A DNA stretch of 64,000 nt from Eucalyptus grandis (Eukaryota > Streptophyta > Magnoliopsida > Myrtales > Myrtaceae): positions 11,423,501 to 11,487,500 of the forward strand of contig NC_052619.1 in assembly GCF_016545825.1 (NCBI RefSeq), given 5' to 3'. Numbering within the stretch: position 1 is the stretch's first letter; each line of letters begins with the position of its first letter. The translations under genes were made by a program, and so were the position numbers. Below the pieces are notes generated by a model. The model was not told the origin of the DNA. It did no database searches and worked only from the letters and a program-made list of their open reading frames with translations. Positions 46,884 through 58,127 of the stretch are shown here, piece by piece.

Positions 46884-47539
46884 TGTGAACTCGCCCGAGG
46901 AAGGTGACGATGTTGCTCCATTATTTTAAGGAGAATGATTGTAACTAACATGTTGTCTTGCCCCTGTACATTATTGAAGTCCCCATTACTCTTTACTTTA
47001 TTATTATCCCCTTTTTTCTTATTTTCCCGGGAAAATCAAGACCGGATTTTCTTGTATTCACACGGCTTTGTAATGGGAATATTTTATTTTCGTGAATATC
47101 TAACTTCTAGTCCTCGAACTTAGGCACGTTTCCCAATCAAAAGATGAAACTTCGAATTTTATCTTACCAAGCCCTCGAACCTGTATGAATTTACCAATTA
47201 AGTCCTTCCGACACCAATCCTTATCTCCTTCCAGCTAATCTAACCATCAAACCAAGTCAGAAGATGAGGCATAGAAATTTCACGGTGGCTTGCCTTATGA
47301 GGCAAAAGGTACTGCCATTTTTTACGACATCTTGTCTATCAAGGCCCAATTTTTTGCACCATGTCACGATTCGACAGCCAGGTCAGCTTGAGTTGTTCAA
47401 GATGGGTTGTAGAAGGACTCGATTTCAAAAATTTAGGCAAGATCAATGACTCGATTGAATAAACCTAGAGGTTCAAAGGGTCGATTGGGGAAAGCCCGCG
47501 ATATCAGGGACAAAAAGTAAAATTTCATTTTTTTTTCCT
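46884..47539. other. Upstream flank of the b561/DOMON gene
   Basis: It is collinear with 57.02-57.62 kb upstream of the broken second copy ('attattttaaggagaatgat', 'cttgcccctgtac', 'gaagtccc'). This shows the second copy was duplicated together with its promoter region. No gene; the ORFs at 46,935 and 47,264 are not supported. Confidence 0.6.
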
Positions 47540-48482
47540 TCCTACATAGGGGTTCTCATCTTGAATTTTCAGTAACTTATCTATTTTTTTGGATTTTCAC
47601 GGTCCTGGAACTACTCAGAAAAGGATGTCCTTTAAGAACAATGTAGTTCATAGGCATCGAATGCCAACCATCTCTCATCGAATTGTGGAGTAACCTGGAG
47701 GCCGTTTGGTTACGTGACCCATTTCTCTATTAAAAAAAAAAATAGTTTTTAACATGAAAACACCATTTGCATAGTTAACGATATTATGAATTATTTGAAA
47801 ACAAAACTTAATATAATCTATTATCTTGAAAGAAAAAGAAGATATATATATATAATTTTAGATTAATAGCGAAAAAACGATTGTAGATCTCTTTTATGCA
47901 AGAACTTATACCTTCTTCTTCGCCCCAAAACTTTGATGTGAGCTTTTAGTGCTTTTGAAATTTTTGTGAGGGATCAATTACTCACGACAGTTGCATATCT
48001 TCATCATAAAAAGTTACTCCTCTCATATCATGTCTTAAGAAGTATTGACTTTTTTGATATTCCGGTTTCTATTTCAATAATTGGATATCTTCTTACATCT
48101 GATAAACGTGCTACTTTTGTTACTTCTAACAAATTGATATTTATCATAGCTTATGAATGAAAGACGTCATGGACTAATAGAACAAATGGAAAGTATAATT
48201 GGCATTTAGCAAACAGATATTGTTGAGTGAAAATGATATTAGATAAACATTTATTATCTGGCATAAACAAACATTATATTTTTTATCAAGAAACTCTTAT
48301 ATAAACTAATAACAAGAGACTTTACTATTTGTAAATGTTAGGAAAAATAAACATAACCAAACAAGATCTTATTCAATGAAAAACAAAAGTAAATAAAAAT
48401 CACCCTAATTACTATATTGCTAGTTGCAAACATACTCATGAGTCTCCAAAAAAACAGCTTTCAAGAAAATGAGCAACATATA
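47540..48482. repeat. Spacer repeat S7
   Basis: The spacer starts partway ('ttttcagtaactt', 'gattttcacggtc') and runs through 'tctattatcttgaaag', 'taatagaacaaatgg' and 'gatattagataaacattta' to 'gagcaacata', where a transposon interrupts it. No gene. Confidence 0.65.
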
Positions 48483-49389
48483 GACTCCGTTTGTTTCATG
48501 GAAAGTAACTTTCAAAAAAACGTTTTTCGAATTTTTCAGTGTTCATCTCATGAAAAATGAACTCATCAGGGAAAACATTTTCTATCAATGGAAAAAAGTC
48601 TTCTAAAATAGGGAAAAATATTTTCCACTTTTCAAGAAAACATTTTCCATATCTTCTTTCACCTCACTTTCTTTGACCAAATACATTTTCCTTTTATTTT
48701 TCTTTTTTTTTTTTTCAAAAATTGATTTTTATACCTTCTTTTTCTTTTTTTTCTTCACCCGGTTGCCTGCCACAGCAAAGGCCAGCGATCAGCCACTGGT
48801 GAGCTCGAGCATTGCTAGAGGACAACTAGTCTTGAGCCTTGCATATAATGATGCTCGCACCACCAAGAGGTGGTGAGGCTCACGCCTTGCAAATTGGAGG
48901 CAGCAATGCTTAGACCTCGCAAATCGACAATGCCCAAGCATCGCTAGGAGACCACAAGGCTCAAGCCAAATCGATGAGCCTCATGGTTGCTAGAGGCCGT
49001 GAGGCTCGAGCCTCGTTAGATCAATGACGCTCAAGCGTCACCAAGAGGTGTCGAGGCTCACACCTCACAGATCGGTGATGCTCGGGCCCCATCAAACGGA
49101 GCTCACCGGCCATTGCCATGTTCAGTGACCGGTTGAGGAAAAGAAAAGGAAATAAAAAAAATCAAAATCAAAATCAAAATCAAATTTTTAAATAATAAAA
49201 AAAGAACAGAATAAAAAAGTAAAAACAAAAAATGATCATGAGAAATATATGGACGAAAATCAAATTAGATATAGAATGGTAGAAAATATTTTCCATTTTA
49301 ATTTCATATTTTAGCCGAATATCGAACAATATTATCATTTTCTTGGAAAATGACTTTTTGAAAAACATTTTTCATAATTGAACGAAGCC
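48483..49389. mobile_element. PIF/Harbinger-like non-autonomous element
   Basis: The 907-bp insertion is between ATA at 48,480-48,482 and ATA at 49,390-49,392. Joining the flanks restores 'acatataaattataa', the sequence of the uninterrupted spacer at 43.03 kb. The ends read 'gactccgtttgtttcat' and, reversed, 'ggcttcgttcaattat'. 'ggaaaat' and 'attttcc' phrases fill the arms. The GC-richer core repeats 'gaggctcgagcctcg' type phrases. The classification rests on the 3-bp TWA-like duplication. Confidence 0.6.
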
Positions 49390-50016
49390 ATAAATTATAA
49401 AACAAACAAGTTTAAATTACAAGGAGAAAGTTCAAACTCCACGGACCCTCAAACATATTCTCTGTGGAAACAAGTGCATGCAAAAGGGGTAAAAAAGTGT
49501 CATCACTTCCTAAACTTTGGTATCTCCAGAACAATGAGAATTACAGATAGAACGCCAATACTAATTCCATAAGCAAGATTCCACTTCTTCCCCTCTTCGC
49601 CTAAATGAATTCCATAGAAAACATTCGCGATCGCAAAAATGATCAAAACCCGCCCCACATTTTGGTGATACCAATTCCAGTATTCTCGCACCTTCAATCC
49701 CTTCCTCGGTCGAACCCAAATTGCCATCACCTGCCAAATTCACACAAAAAATAGAAGAAGACATAAATTCTTATTAACTAAGAAAGACGGCAAATATACA
49801 CGATAGAAAATGAGATCAAGAGGGGAAACACTGTAGATAATATTAGGTAAATCATTCTTCCAATACATAACAACGTGTAGAAGAAGCATTGCAGCATGGC
49901 TAGTGAAGGTATGTCTGTCTCCCATCTTTTTCCCTTATTCATGTGTCCAAAGAAATTATCTACATATGGAAATCTAATGTTGTATGTGCATGCTTTGAAC
50001 TTGATAAAGAAACTGA

Positions 50017-50018
<2 letters not shown>

Positions 50019-50069
<51 letters not shown>
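50019..50069. repeat. (GT)n(GA)n compound microsatellite
   Basis: A GT run followed by a GA run lies 6 bp outside exon 3 of the second b561 copy, at the position of the pure GA run in the first copy. Confidence 0.95.
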
Positions 50070-50070
<1 letters not shown>

Positions 50071-50364
50071 TCACCTGGAGGCAGCCAAGAAAAAGGATGA
50101 AGATTCCCAGGCCCTTGTGGGTGGAGACGCTGCTGGCACTGATCTTGTTTTCCAACACGAACCCGCAGATGATTCCCAGCAAACCCAAAACGAAGGCCGA
50201 GGACTGAACTGCGGCGTGCACGTAGAACCACATCGGGTCGTACTGCTTGCAGTGACGAGCAACGATTATCCCAGCGATCATCAAGATGCTCCATCCCAAG
50301 ATGTTCAGGATCCCATGGCTCCTCCTCAGGCCGGTATAGCGCCTGCTCTCAGTCGTGGTTTGGC

Positions 50365-52271
50365 CTGCCCCGCAATTTGCATGCCGAATAACCCCATGTT
50401 AGAAAGAGCTTGATCTAGCACTTAGCGTCTAGATCATAGAAAAGAAAGTTGAAACAATGATGGCAACTCTTATTATTATTATTATTTAAGATATGCATGT
50501 ACCTCGACCCAATTGAGGTAAAAATGATGGCGACTCTCAAATCATTTTGCCTCAAAAGACTTTTTCAAACTTATTCAGGTAAAATAAAAAATTAAAGAAA
50601 AGACCCTTTCGAATTTGAGATTAACCGGACAGTCCTGAGATTGCTTTTTGATAACTATAAGTAAAATGTCAGCGTCCACATTGGGTCAACTGGGGGCAAT
50701 TTTTCGTATTCTATTTCTTTCCGTCCAAACGGCAAAGATCAGTATGTGTGACAAGGAATGGCACACTTCAACTCCTCCGCCAATGTAACGCTTACCTGCC
50801 CCCCTTGACATTGAGAGGTACTTAAAAGTGCCCGTAAAGGATCAAGACATTATCGGCCGAACTTTATTATATGTGAGGAAAATCACATAACGAAATATCT
50901 ACATTAGCAGTGATATTTTAGGGTTTTAATATGACCACTTCCTTTATTTATGCATACACAAGTTATATTGTCGCTCTCCACTCAATATTTTGTACTATAT
51001 GATTGATTGGGTGAAAAGAGAAGAGGACGCGGGCCAAAGACATCCTGAATTTTTTTTTCCATAAATTAGACTCCTTTGAACCACCCTCTAGCTTATTATT
51101 TTCAGTGTGATTAATTTTCTGTATATAGGTAAATATGTACAGTGGTTTCATGTATCTCAAGTCAAATCCTTCTTCAAATTTTCCCATTAAAAAGGGTTTG
51201 GCATCCCACATGCCATGATAATGCTCGAGCAAGAAACAGGCAATGGACCCATCAATAGTCAACGTGTGCATAAAACGTACACTTCGACACATGTATACAT
51301 TTAATCAGTTTTTTATAGTTGGTGCTAGACCCATTTCCATTAAAAAATAAAAAGAAAAAAGAAAAAATATTGAGAAAAAAAGTTAGCAATAAAGTAACAA
51401 TTATGGAGCAGTTGAAACATCAAACTATCCACATTTTAATTAAATATTGAATATATAATAAATATTTTAATCTTGTGTAATGACTCATTCAAAATTTAAC
51501 AATAAAGGATTTAAGCAATTTAATCCAAAATTTTCACGTCTATAATCTAATTTCGTTGTAGCCTCTCTTCCTCTCTTTTGTTTATGTTTGAAAACGGAAG
51601 AAACTGTTCTTATTCCAAACAAGTACTTGCATGCATTATAATATTTTATGTAAAAACTCAAACTTTATGCAGTCTGTGCATATTATCAAACCATATTCTT
51701 ATCTTTTCTTTTCTTTTTTCTTTTTCATTTGCTTCCTCCTTTCATCACTTCCTCTTCATCTTTGTTTTAATGTCTACCAAAATGGTTATGTCTCTGGAAA
51801 AAATGGAGAAGTTATCAAATATCTACCCAAAATGCCTGGCACTAACCCACCTACCACATGAAACCCATCAAACAAAAATTAAATCCATTATTTTTCCGTT
51901 TCGTTCTAAGACTAACCTTGGACAATCTAATTCGATGTCATCGCATTAATTTAGTGATCGAAGTTGTAATTTTGTCGAATTTGTTTTGTCCCATAAAAAT
52001 CTCTATGACCCTGGCCCCGATTATTTTGCAAACTCATTCACTTCTATTCCAATTCTGTAAATTGACTTTTGGTTGCTCTTGCTTGCATTATTGTGAAATT
52101 GAGTGAAAAGTTATAGGTGAAAAGTGGGGACAAAGAAACGTAAAACCCTCCTAAGACAATCCCGTGATCCTACCTTGCCGAGGTTAAATTAGGTTTTTGC
52201 GTAGATAAACAGCATTTGATCAATGTCTAAGAGACCAACAGAAGTCTTGACTCAAGATGTAATCCATTGTC
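50365..52271 (-). other. Intron 2 of the second b561 copy
   Basis: It is collinear with intron 2 of the intact gene (43.94-45.87 kb) over nearly its whole length. The ORFs at 50,963 and 51,578 lie in this intron. The former is not conserved in the homologous intron and neither is supported. Confidence 0.6.
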
Positions 52272-53279
52272 GTAAATGATATGATCACAAATTGATCCTT
52301 GATCTTTTTTGATATATACACAATGATCCTCATCTATCATTGTAAAGTCATATGCCATTATGGCATTATGAAAACGTATATATCCTTGTCTTGACGACGT
52401 TAAGGCCATATATCGACCCCCAAAGTCGACATACCTTTTCTTCTTGGCCTTTCACTATGAAACCAACAGGTTGTTCCATATATATTTCATCCTCTATTCT
52501 CCATTGAGGAAAGCAGTCTTTACATCCATTTGATGTAACTCAAGATCCATACTAAACACTATTGCCGAACTATGCGAATCAAGGCAAATCTTACTATAGG
52601 AGAAAATATCTTCATAATCAATTCTTCCTATTGATTATACCCTTCGCCACAAGGCGAGCCTTATGCCTTCAATCGAGCCATCAGCCTTTCGCTTTTCTTT
52701 TTGAGAACTCACTTGTTCCCAATGGCTTTGCGTCCTTTTTTGGAAGATCAAAAAGCTCCTTTGTACTTGGTTTGATTTCATTGACTCCATTTTCCTCTTT
52801 TCATTGCATAAATCCATTTCTCCTTACTAGGGCAATTTAGAGCCTCATTAATATTTCTTGGCTCATCCTCATCTTATGGAGCAACCATAAAAGTTTCCTT
52901 TCAATGTCAAAACATCGACGGGGAATACTTTGGCGACTTGTTCACCGTATGAGAGATTGTACACTTAGCACATCATTCCCCATTATGCTCCCACTTGGAT
53001 TAGGTAATGATGATGTCCACATCGTGTGGTTGCAATTGAGAATGAGTTGAATTCAATTCATCACATCTTATATTACTCCCACTTGGATGAACTCCATTAA
53101 TATCATAATCTTAATCCAAGGTTTCAAATAGGAAGTAATCTTCCCTATTTCGCCCTTCTTAGAAATTCATCCACTAAGAATGTGACATCCCGTGATTCAA
53201 ATTCAGTTATTCTCCCACTTTCCTGCTCACTTACGAACACATACCTTTTTGAGTGTTCGAGTATCTCATTAAAATACTC
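52272..53279 (-). mobile_element. Ty1/copia retrotransposon fragment
   Basis: Minus-strand frames show copia pol pieces: an integrase C-terminal segment (SKRYVFVSEQESGRITEFES, about 53.15-53.27 kb), then reverse transcriptase with LHQMDVKTAFLNG (about 52.50-52.55 kb) and FTMIDEDHCVYIKKDQGS (about 52.28-52.36 kb). Segments between them are deleted and there are stops. No LTRs are present. Comparison with intron 2 of the intact b561 gene (around 45.87 kb) shows the whole block is an insertion. Confidence 0.85.
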
Positions 53280-53453
53280 TCGCAATCCCGAATTCGTATC
53301 TTCTCGTGGAAAAGGAACAAGAAAGAGCTAAGAATAGCAAGAGAGCGGTAGCGCTGACCCGAGGCAAAGTTCACGGAGACCGCTGTCTTGTCCCGGTGCT
53401 AGACCAGCCGATAATCCGACCCTAGCATGAATCTGGGTGGCCAAACCGCATAA

Positions 53454-54280
53454 GTGCATGTTTGGTTCGGTTTTGGGGAAATGTCCTTGAAAGAATGCAA
53501 ATACCTTTGAGGTAAGGGGGTTTTCCGAAATGCTAGACTGTTTGGTAAACTATAACTGAAAAGTACTTTAGGAAAATGCAAGACTATTTGGTAAACATAT
53601 TTGAAAAATCATTTAGTGTGACCAAATTAAGTTTTTTAGTTTTAGTATTTTTAAAATTACAAAAAAGAAACAATGACTATATAATCTTTTACATTTTCAT
53701 GTTGAGAGTAATGTAAAAGATATATATTAGTAAATTTATTTAAAATTATATTAAAAGAATTTGATTATAGATTAGATGCAAAGCTCAACTTTTGGCCTAG
53801 GATTCTTTTAGGTTTGTTTTCAACTTTGAATAATTTTTTTAATTATTGTAGTATTAATCATCTTCGTTAATTAATTATCATTCTAGTGTATTGATAAAAA
53901 GTTGGGCTATTGATTATCAAAAGATAAAAATGGCAACAACAAAAAAAGGTGAACCCAACATTTGCAAAGGGTTTTTATTATTTTTTTAAAAAATAAAAAT
54001 AAAATCTGATGAAACTCCGCCGCCAATCAACGGCGGTTGGGGTGTGGGGAAGATGATCGGTTAAAAAAAAAAAGAATCAACGGATGAATAGTAGAGGTGG
54101 ACTTGCATTTCCGAAATGCTGAAAGCCCAAAGCAAGTCCCCACCTGCTTTGAGCTTTCGGCATTTTAAAGGCCAGCATTTGGCCAATGACACCTCCAACT
54201 ACTGAACCAAACACCTAAATTTTTTTCCAATGGGCTTTCGGAGCTAAAAGCCCCTTGGGAATACTGAACCAAACGGGGCC
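53454..54280. mobile_element. PIF/Harbinger-like element inside the DOMON exon
   Basis: It is flanked by TAA at 53,451-53,453 and 54,281-54,283. The intact paralogue reads 'gaccgcgtaaatcaggttcg' at the same place, which gives the empty site directly. The ends are 'gtgcatgtttggttcgg' and, reversed, 'ggccccgtttggttcag'. Inner phrases ('gctgaaagcccaaag', 'aggtgtttggttcag') link it with 32.4 kb. The interior is AT-rich without a transposase. Confidence 0.82.
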
Positions 54281-54795
54281 TAAATCAGCTTTGACTCGGG
54301 CTGGGCCGTGATCAGCTGGAACCGCATGTAGTTACGGTTCGACTGCAACCCGATCATGGACAAGTTCAAGGTGAAGGAACCCTGTTTAGGCTTGACCTGG
54401 GCTGGAGTCTTGTCGTCCAATTCGTACTACTTCATCACGAACACGCCCGACGAGACCCACCTGACCATGGCGCTCGAGCCAACCATCTGGCCATTCTTCA
54501 AGAAGCCCATGGCTATGTAAGAGTCTGTGAACGGTGTAGAGAGTAAGAACTCCCATTTGTTTGCGGATATTTTATGGTACTACAATTACAGCGTAAATTC
54601 ACTATTGCTGAATCGATCACATCACATCCAAAGTTTTAGAATTTTACAGCACCTATGACGAATTCAACTACGACCCAGGAATCGTACTTCAATTCGAGGT
54701 TGCTAAGATTCGGAAACCTGTTCTTTCAAAAGTTGCCCATTTTTTAAAATCGCCATGGACTAGAGATCAAAAGAAATGCGACATACATCAAAGTA

Positions 54796-56873
54796 AGGAA
54801 AAGTATCAAAAAAATCTTAAATCTATTATATTTATACCAATTTAGTCATGAATTTTTCAATTGGATCAATTTAATCATAAACATTTTCACATTGGTACTA
54901 ATTGAATTCATCCAATCAATGTAGATCGAAAATTGCTAATGAAGACGCCAGCGATCATACATGGCACAACCGACGTTGACGTTGACAAATTTTAGGCGAG
55001 GGTTTCAGCTAGGGGTATGCAAAATACCCGGGAACAGCCCGAACCGCCCGGAACCGGCTATTCTTGAGGAAACCGGTCCAGTTCCGGTTCCAATTTATGG
55101 GAACCGGTGGGTACCGGTCCGGTTCCCGGTTCCATGGGCGGATCTACCCGCCCGCCCACCCACCCACCAAGACTAGACCAGAACTTTTTAATATTTAAAA
55201 AAATTACTAAAAGAAACCCTAGATCTCTTCTCATTCCCTTCGTCTTCTCTCTCTCTCTCTCTCTCTTCCTCGGTTCCTCCTAATCCTATCACCATTTCGA
55301 TTCCTCCCTGAGTATCAACGCCGTCACGGCTGCTGTCCGCCCCCTCGCTCCAAACCCCTTCCGCCAGCAATCCGACGCCGTTGCAGCCCCTAAAACCGCA
55401 ACGACCAACGCCGCAGATCCCGAACCGGTCGCGCCTACGACCACTTCCTCACATTGGTGCCTACGACTACTTCCTATAATCTCTCTCGCTACCTTCGACC
55501 ACTTCCTCACCGTCGGGGCCTACAACTACTTCCTATAATCTCTCTCTCTCTCTCTCGCGGAGCCTAATTTCCTTGGTTCTATCTTGCGTCCTAGATCGAA
55601 TTCTCAAATGGGTTTTTTTTTTTTTGGGTGAAGGAGGTGTGTCGAGGTGCTATTTGGAGTGAGAGCAGAGGCACAAATGCGATTCTGGAGGTGGAGCGGT
55701 TCTGCTGCGATCGCCTCAACCCTATTTTGCAGGTTCTCGCTTGCTGCGAAAGTTCTTTCTTTTCTCCCCACCCATGATGTGCAATTCTTGATTCTTGTTG
55801 GAATCGTAGGTGGGAACCGCTTGTTTCCGAAATGCTTGATTTTGGAGCTTCTATTGCCTGTGGTCATGCGTGTCTTTGAATTTGGAATGTGGAAAATGGA
55901 ATGTTTTCTGGTGGTTGAAGTCTAGGCTTCTGCTCGCAATGTTGAATTTTATGCAATTGCACATGCTTTCACCTTTGATGTTTACCCGAAATGGAGTGTG
56001 GTTTCTGTATTGTTGTAGTGAATTCGAACTCCTAGCTGATGATGATTTGCATTTAAGTGAAGGAATTGGAATTACCCTTTTGGTACATGTTAATGAAGGT
56101 GGATGGATTATATACATAATGTTACAGTTTTTTTTTGTCTGAGATAGGGATTATTTTAGTAGGTAGTGTCGGGTTGTGACTTATGTGGTATTGACTGTAT
56201 TGTTTATTTTAGAGTGTTCTCACCATTAAATTGCAGCGACACTCTGCTTTCTGCATTTCTGTGTAAATTCGTTGTGTTTACTTCTCCTACCGTCTACATC
56301 TCCACGTACTTAAATTTGGTTTTTCTTTCTTTGACTTGTTTTGATGTCACGTAATCGTTCTATGTTGAAAACCAAAATTGTTTCGAGTCAAGATCAATTC
56401 CATGGATTCACCCAGGAACCGGATCAGACCGGCAGTCCGGTTCCCAGGTGGATCCAAGCAACAAACGGGTGAATCCTGGTTCCAATTTTTCGAAACCGGT
56501 CCTTAGCGGGCGGTTCCCGATTCTAGGTTGGGAACCGCCCGTCCGAACCATGCACACCTCTAGTTTCAGCCCTCACTTGGATCTGGGTGAGGGCTCAACT
56601 CGCCTATGGCCGGCCAAAGAGTAAGGAAAAAGAAAAAAGGAAAGAAAAGAGAAAAGAGAAAAAAAAAACAATTAAAATTTCTAAAATGACTTTAAAAATT
56701 ATAAAATTTGTCCATATCAGCGTCGGACAGCTGCCGATGTTGAGGTCACAATTTCTAATATAAATTAGCCGAATTGACTCAATTGATATTAATGTAGAAA
56801 AAGTTATGACTAAATTGATGTCAATTGAAATATTTATGATTTAATTGATATCAATACAATAAACTTTTTTCCT
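54796..56873. mobile_element. Foldback element (Mutator-like) hosting a hAT element
   Basis: Outer arms 'aggaaaagtatcaaaaaaat' and, on the right, 'ttgatatcaatacaataaac' carry the family phrases. 'accgacgttgacgttgaca' on the left is mirrored by 'agctgccgatgttgaggtca' on the right. Flanks 'atcaaagta' and 'atagaagta' match at 7 of 9 positions, a possible old 9-bp duplication. The intact b561 intron 1 near 46.58 kb has no insertion. Much of the core was displaced by a later hAT insertion. Confidence 0.6.
55010..56562. mobile_element. Non-autonomous hAT element, long form (1,553 bp), with foreign interior
   Basis: A perfect 8-bp duplication GTTTCAGC lies at 55,002-55,009 and 56,563-56,570. The ends TAGGGGTATGCA and TGCACACCTCTA match the 845-bp copy at 29,788. 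Between the 'ccggttccc'-rich ends it carries about 1.1 kb with a gene-like look: a CT-rich leader (55.24-55.27 and 55.54-55.56 kb), a GC-rich stretch, and intron-like T-rich DNA. No transposase is seen and no product is recognised, though several ORFs of 60-92 codons are open. It may be a gene fragment picked up by the element. Confidence 0.8.
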
Positions 56874-57000
56874 ATAGAAGTATAACATCAAATCAGACTA
56901 AAGAGATAGATAGAGTCTCACTCTAAAGATGAAGTTATGAGAGTCCCAAGTGGAGATGCATTTGACAGCAGGGTTGTCGAAGCGGATGCCAAAGATGGTC

Positions 57001-57616
57001 GGTGACGATTTTGCTCCATTATTTTAAGGAGAATGATCGTAACTAGCATCTTATCTTGCCCCTGTACGTTAGTGAAGTCCCCAATGCTCTTTTACCTTTT
57101 TATTATTCCCTTTTTTCTAATTTTCACATGTTTTCTCGGGAGAATCGAGAACGGCTTCTCTTGCGTTCACGCGGTTTTCCAATGGGAATTTCTAATCTTC
57201 CTGAAAATATTATTTTTAGTCCTTGAATTTACATACGTTTCCCAATTAAATGATCGAATATCGAATTTATCTTATCAAAGCTGTATAAACCTACCGTTCA
57301 ACTAATTCCAACTAGCCGCCCATCAGACCCCATCAGATGATGAGGTATAGAGAACATTTTTCCATGATGACTTGTCTATAGAAAAGAAATTTCACAGTGG
57401 CCTGCCTTGCTACCATTTTTTTTGTTTTACGACGGCTTGCCTATGAAGGCACAATTCTTCACACCGGGTCACGATTCGATAGCCATGTCAGCTCAAGTTG
57501 ATCAAAATGGCCGGTCGAAGCACTCGATTGTAAAATTTTAGGTAAGTATAGTGTCTCGATTGAATAAACCAAAAGTCGATTGGGAAAAGTGGACAATTTT
57601 TGGGATAAAAAGTAAA
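57001..57616. other. Upstream flank of the second b561 copy
   Basis: It matches 46.92-47.52 kb upstream of the intact gene, starting beyond the deleted signal-peptide region. The TATA-bearing part is gone. No gene. Confidence 0.6.
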
Positions 57617-57871
57617 ATAATCCGACGGACAGGACGATGCCGTCGGGGCATATCGGCAGAGTCCTTGGCCGTGTCGCCCAGGCGTTGAGCTCATTCGATG
57701 ATTCCACAGCGGTGACAAATGGCGATGAGAGGTCCGGAGATGGCGGCGTGATTGCAAAGCTCTGGCCTTGGGAATTTCACCTTCTCTTCTTCGTTTGAAA
57801 GGTTGCCCCAACTTTGTCGCACACCCTTCTTCATCATGCCCTTGGCTTCTTCGGCATTGTACTTTTGCCAC
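57617..57871 (-). other. Unidentified coding-like fragment
   Basis: The sequence departs abruptly from the b561 flank at about 57,617, and the minus strand has coding-like composition to about 57,871. One frame is open for 127 codons (from 57,871). Another reads AEEAKGMMKKGVRQSWGN and later AICHRCGII before a stop. The open frames disagree, so a frameshifted gene fragment is likely. No family is recognised. Confidence 0.25.
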
Positions 57872-58127
57872 AGGGGTGAAAGAAAGAGAAGAAAATGGAA
57901 GGAATTTTTTTGGGGGGGTTCGAGTTGATCTGACAGACTGTCTAGGGCATAATAAATATGTATTTTGATTTTATAATAGAGAAGTTGCTCGTTTCATCGT
58001 GGTTCGACGCGGAATTGGTTTTCGGAGAGAGTTGATATTTTATTATTATATTGATTCGGGTTCGAGCCGGCCTTCTGATTTAAAATAATCTTGTGAGCTT
58101 AAATCTAGGACGATCGAGCTACATTTA
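57872..58127. other. No gene seen
   Basis: AT-rich sequence with a G run near 57,912. Nothing recognised. Confidence 0.4.

Larger units (their letters stand above)
49503..57000 (-). pseudogene. Second DOMON/cytochrome b561 copy, DOMON half destroyed
   Basis: Exons 4 (49,730-49,503) and 3 (50,364-50,075) are full length, open and spliced as in the intact gene, and keep all four haem histidines (SHGILN, YVHAAVQ, THKGLG, WYHQNVGR). The DOMON exon (54,579-53,359) is split by an 827-bp transposon and carries frame damage. Exon 1 survives only as its 3' part (about 56,923-57,000) because the signal peptide and ATG are deleted. Intron 1 holds a foldback element with a hAT inside, and intron 2 holds a copia fragment. 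As a full protein it is dead. The intact b561 half could still be transcribed, but no start or promoter is evident. Confidence 0.85.
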
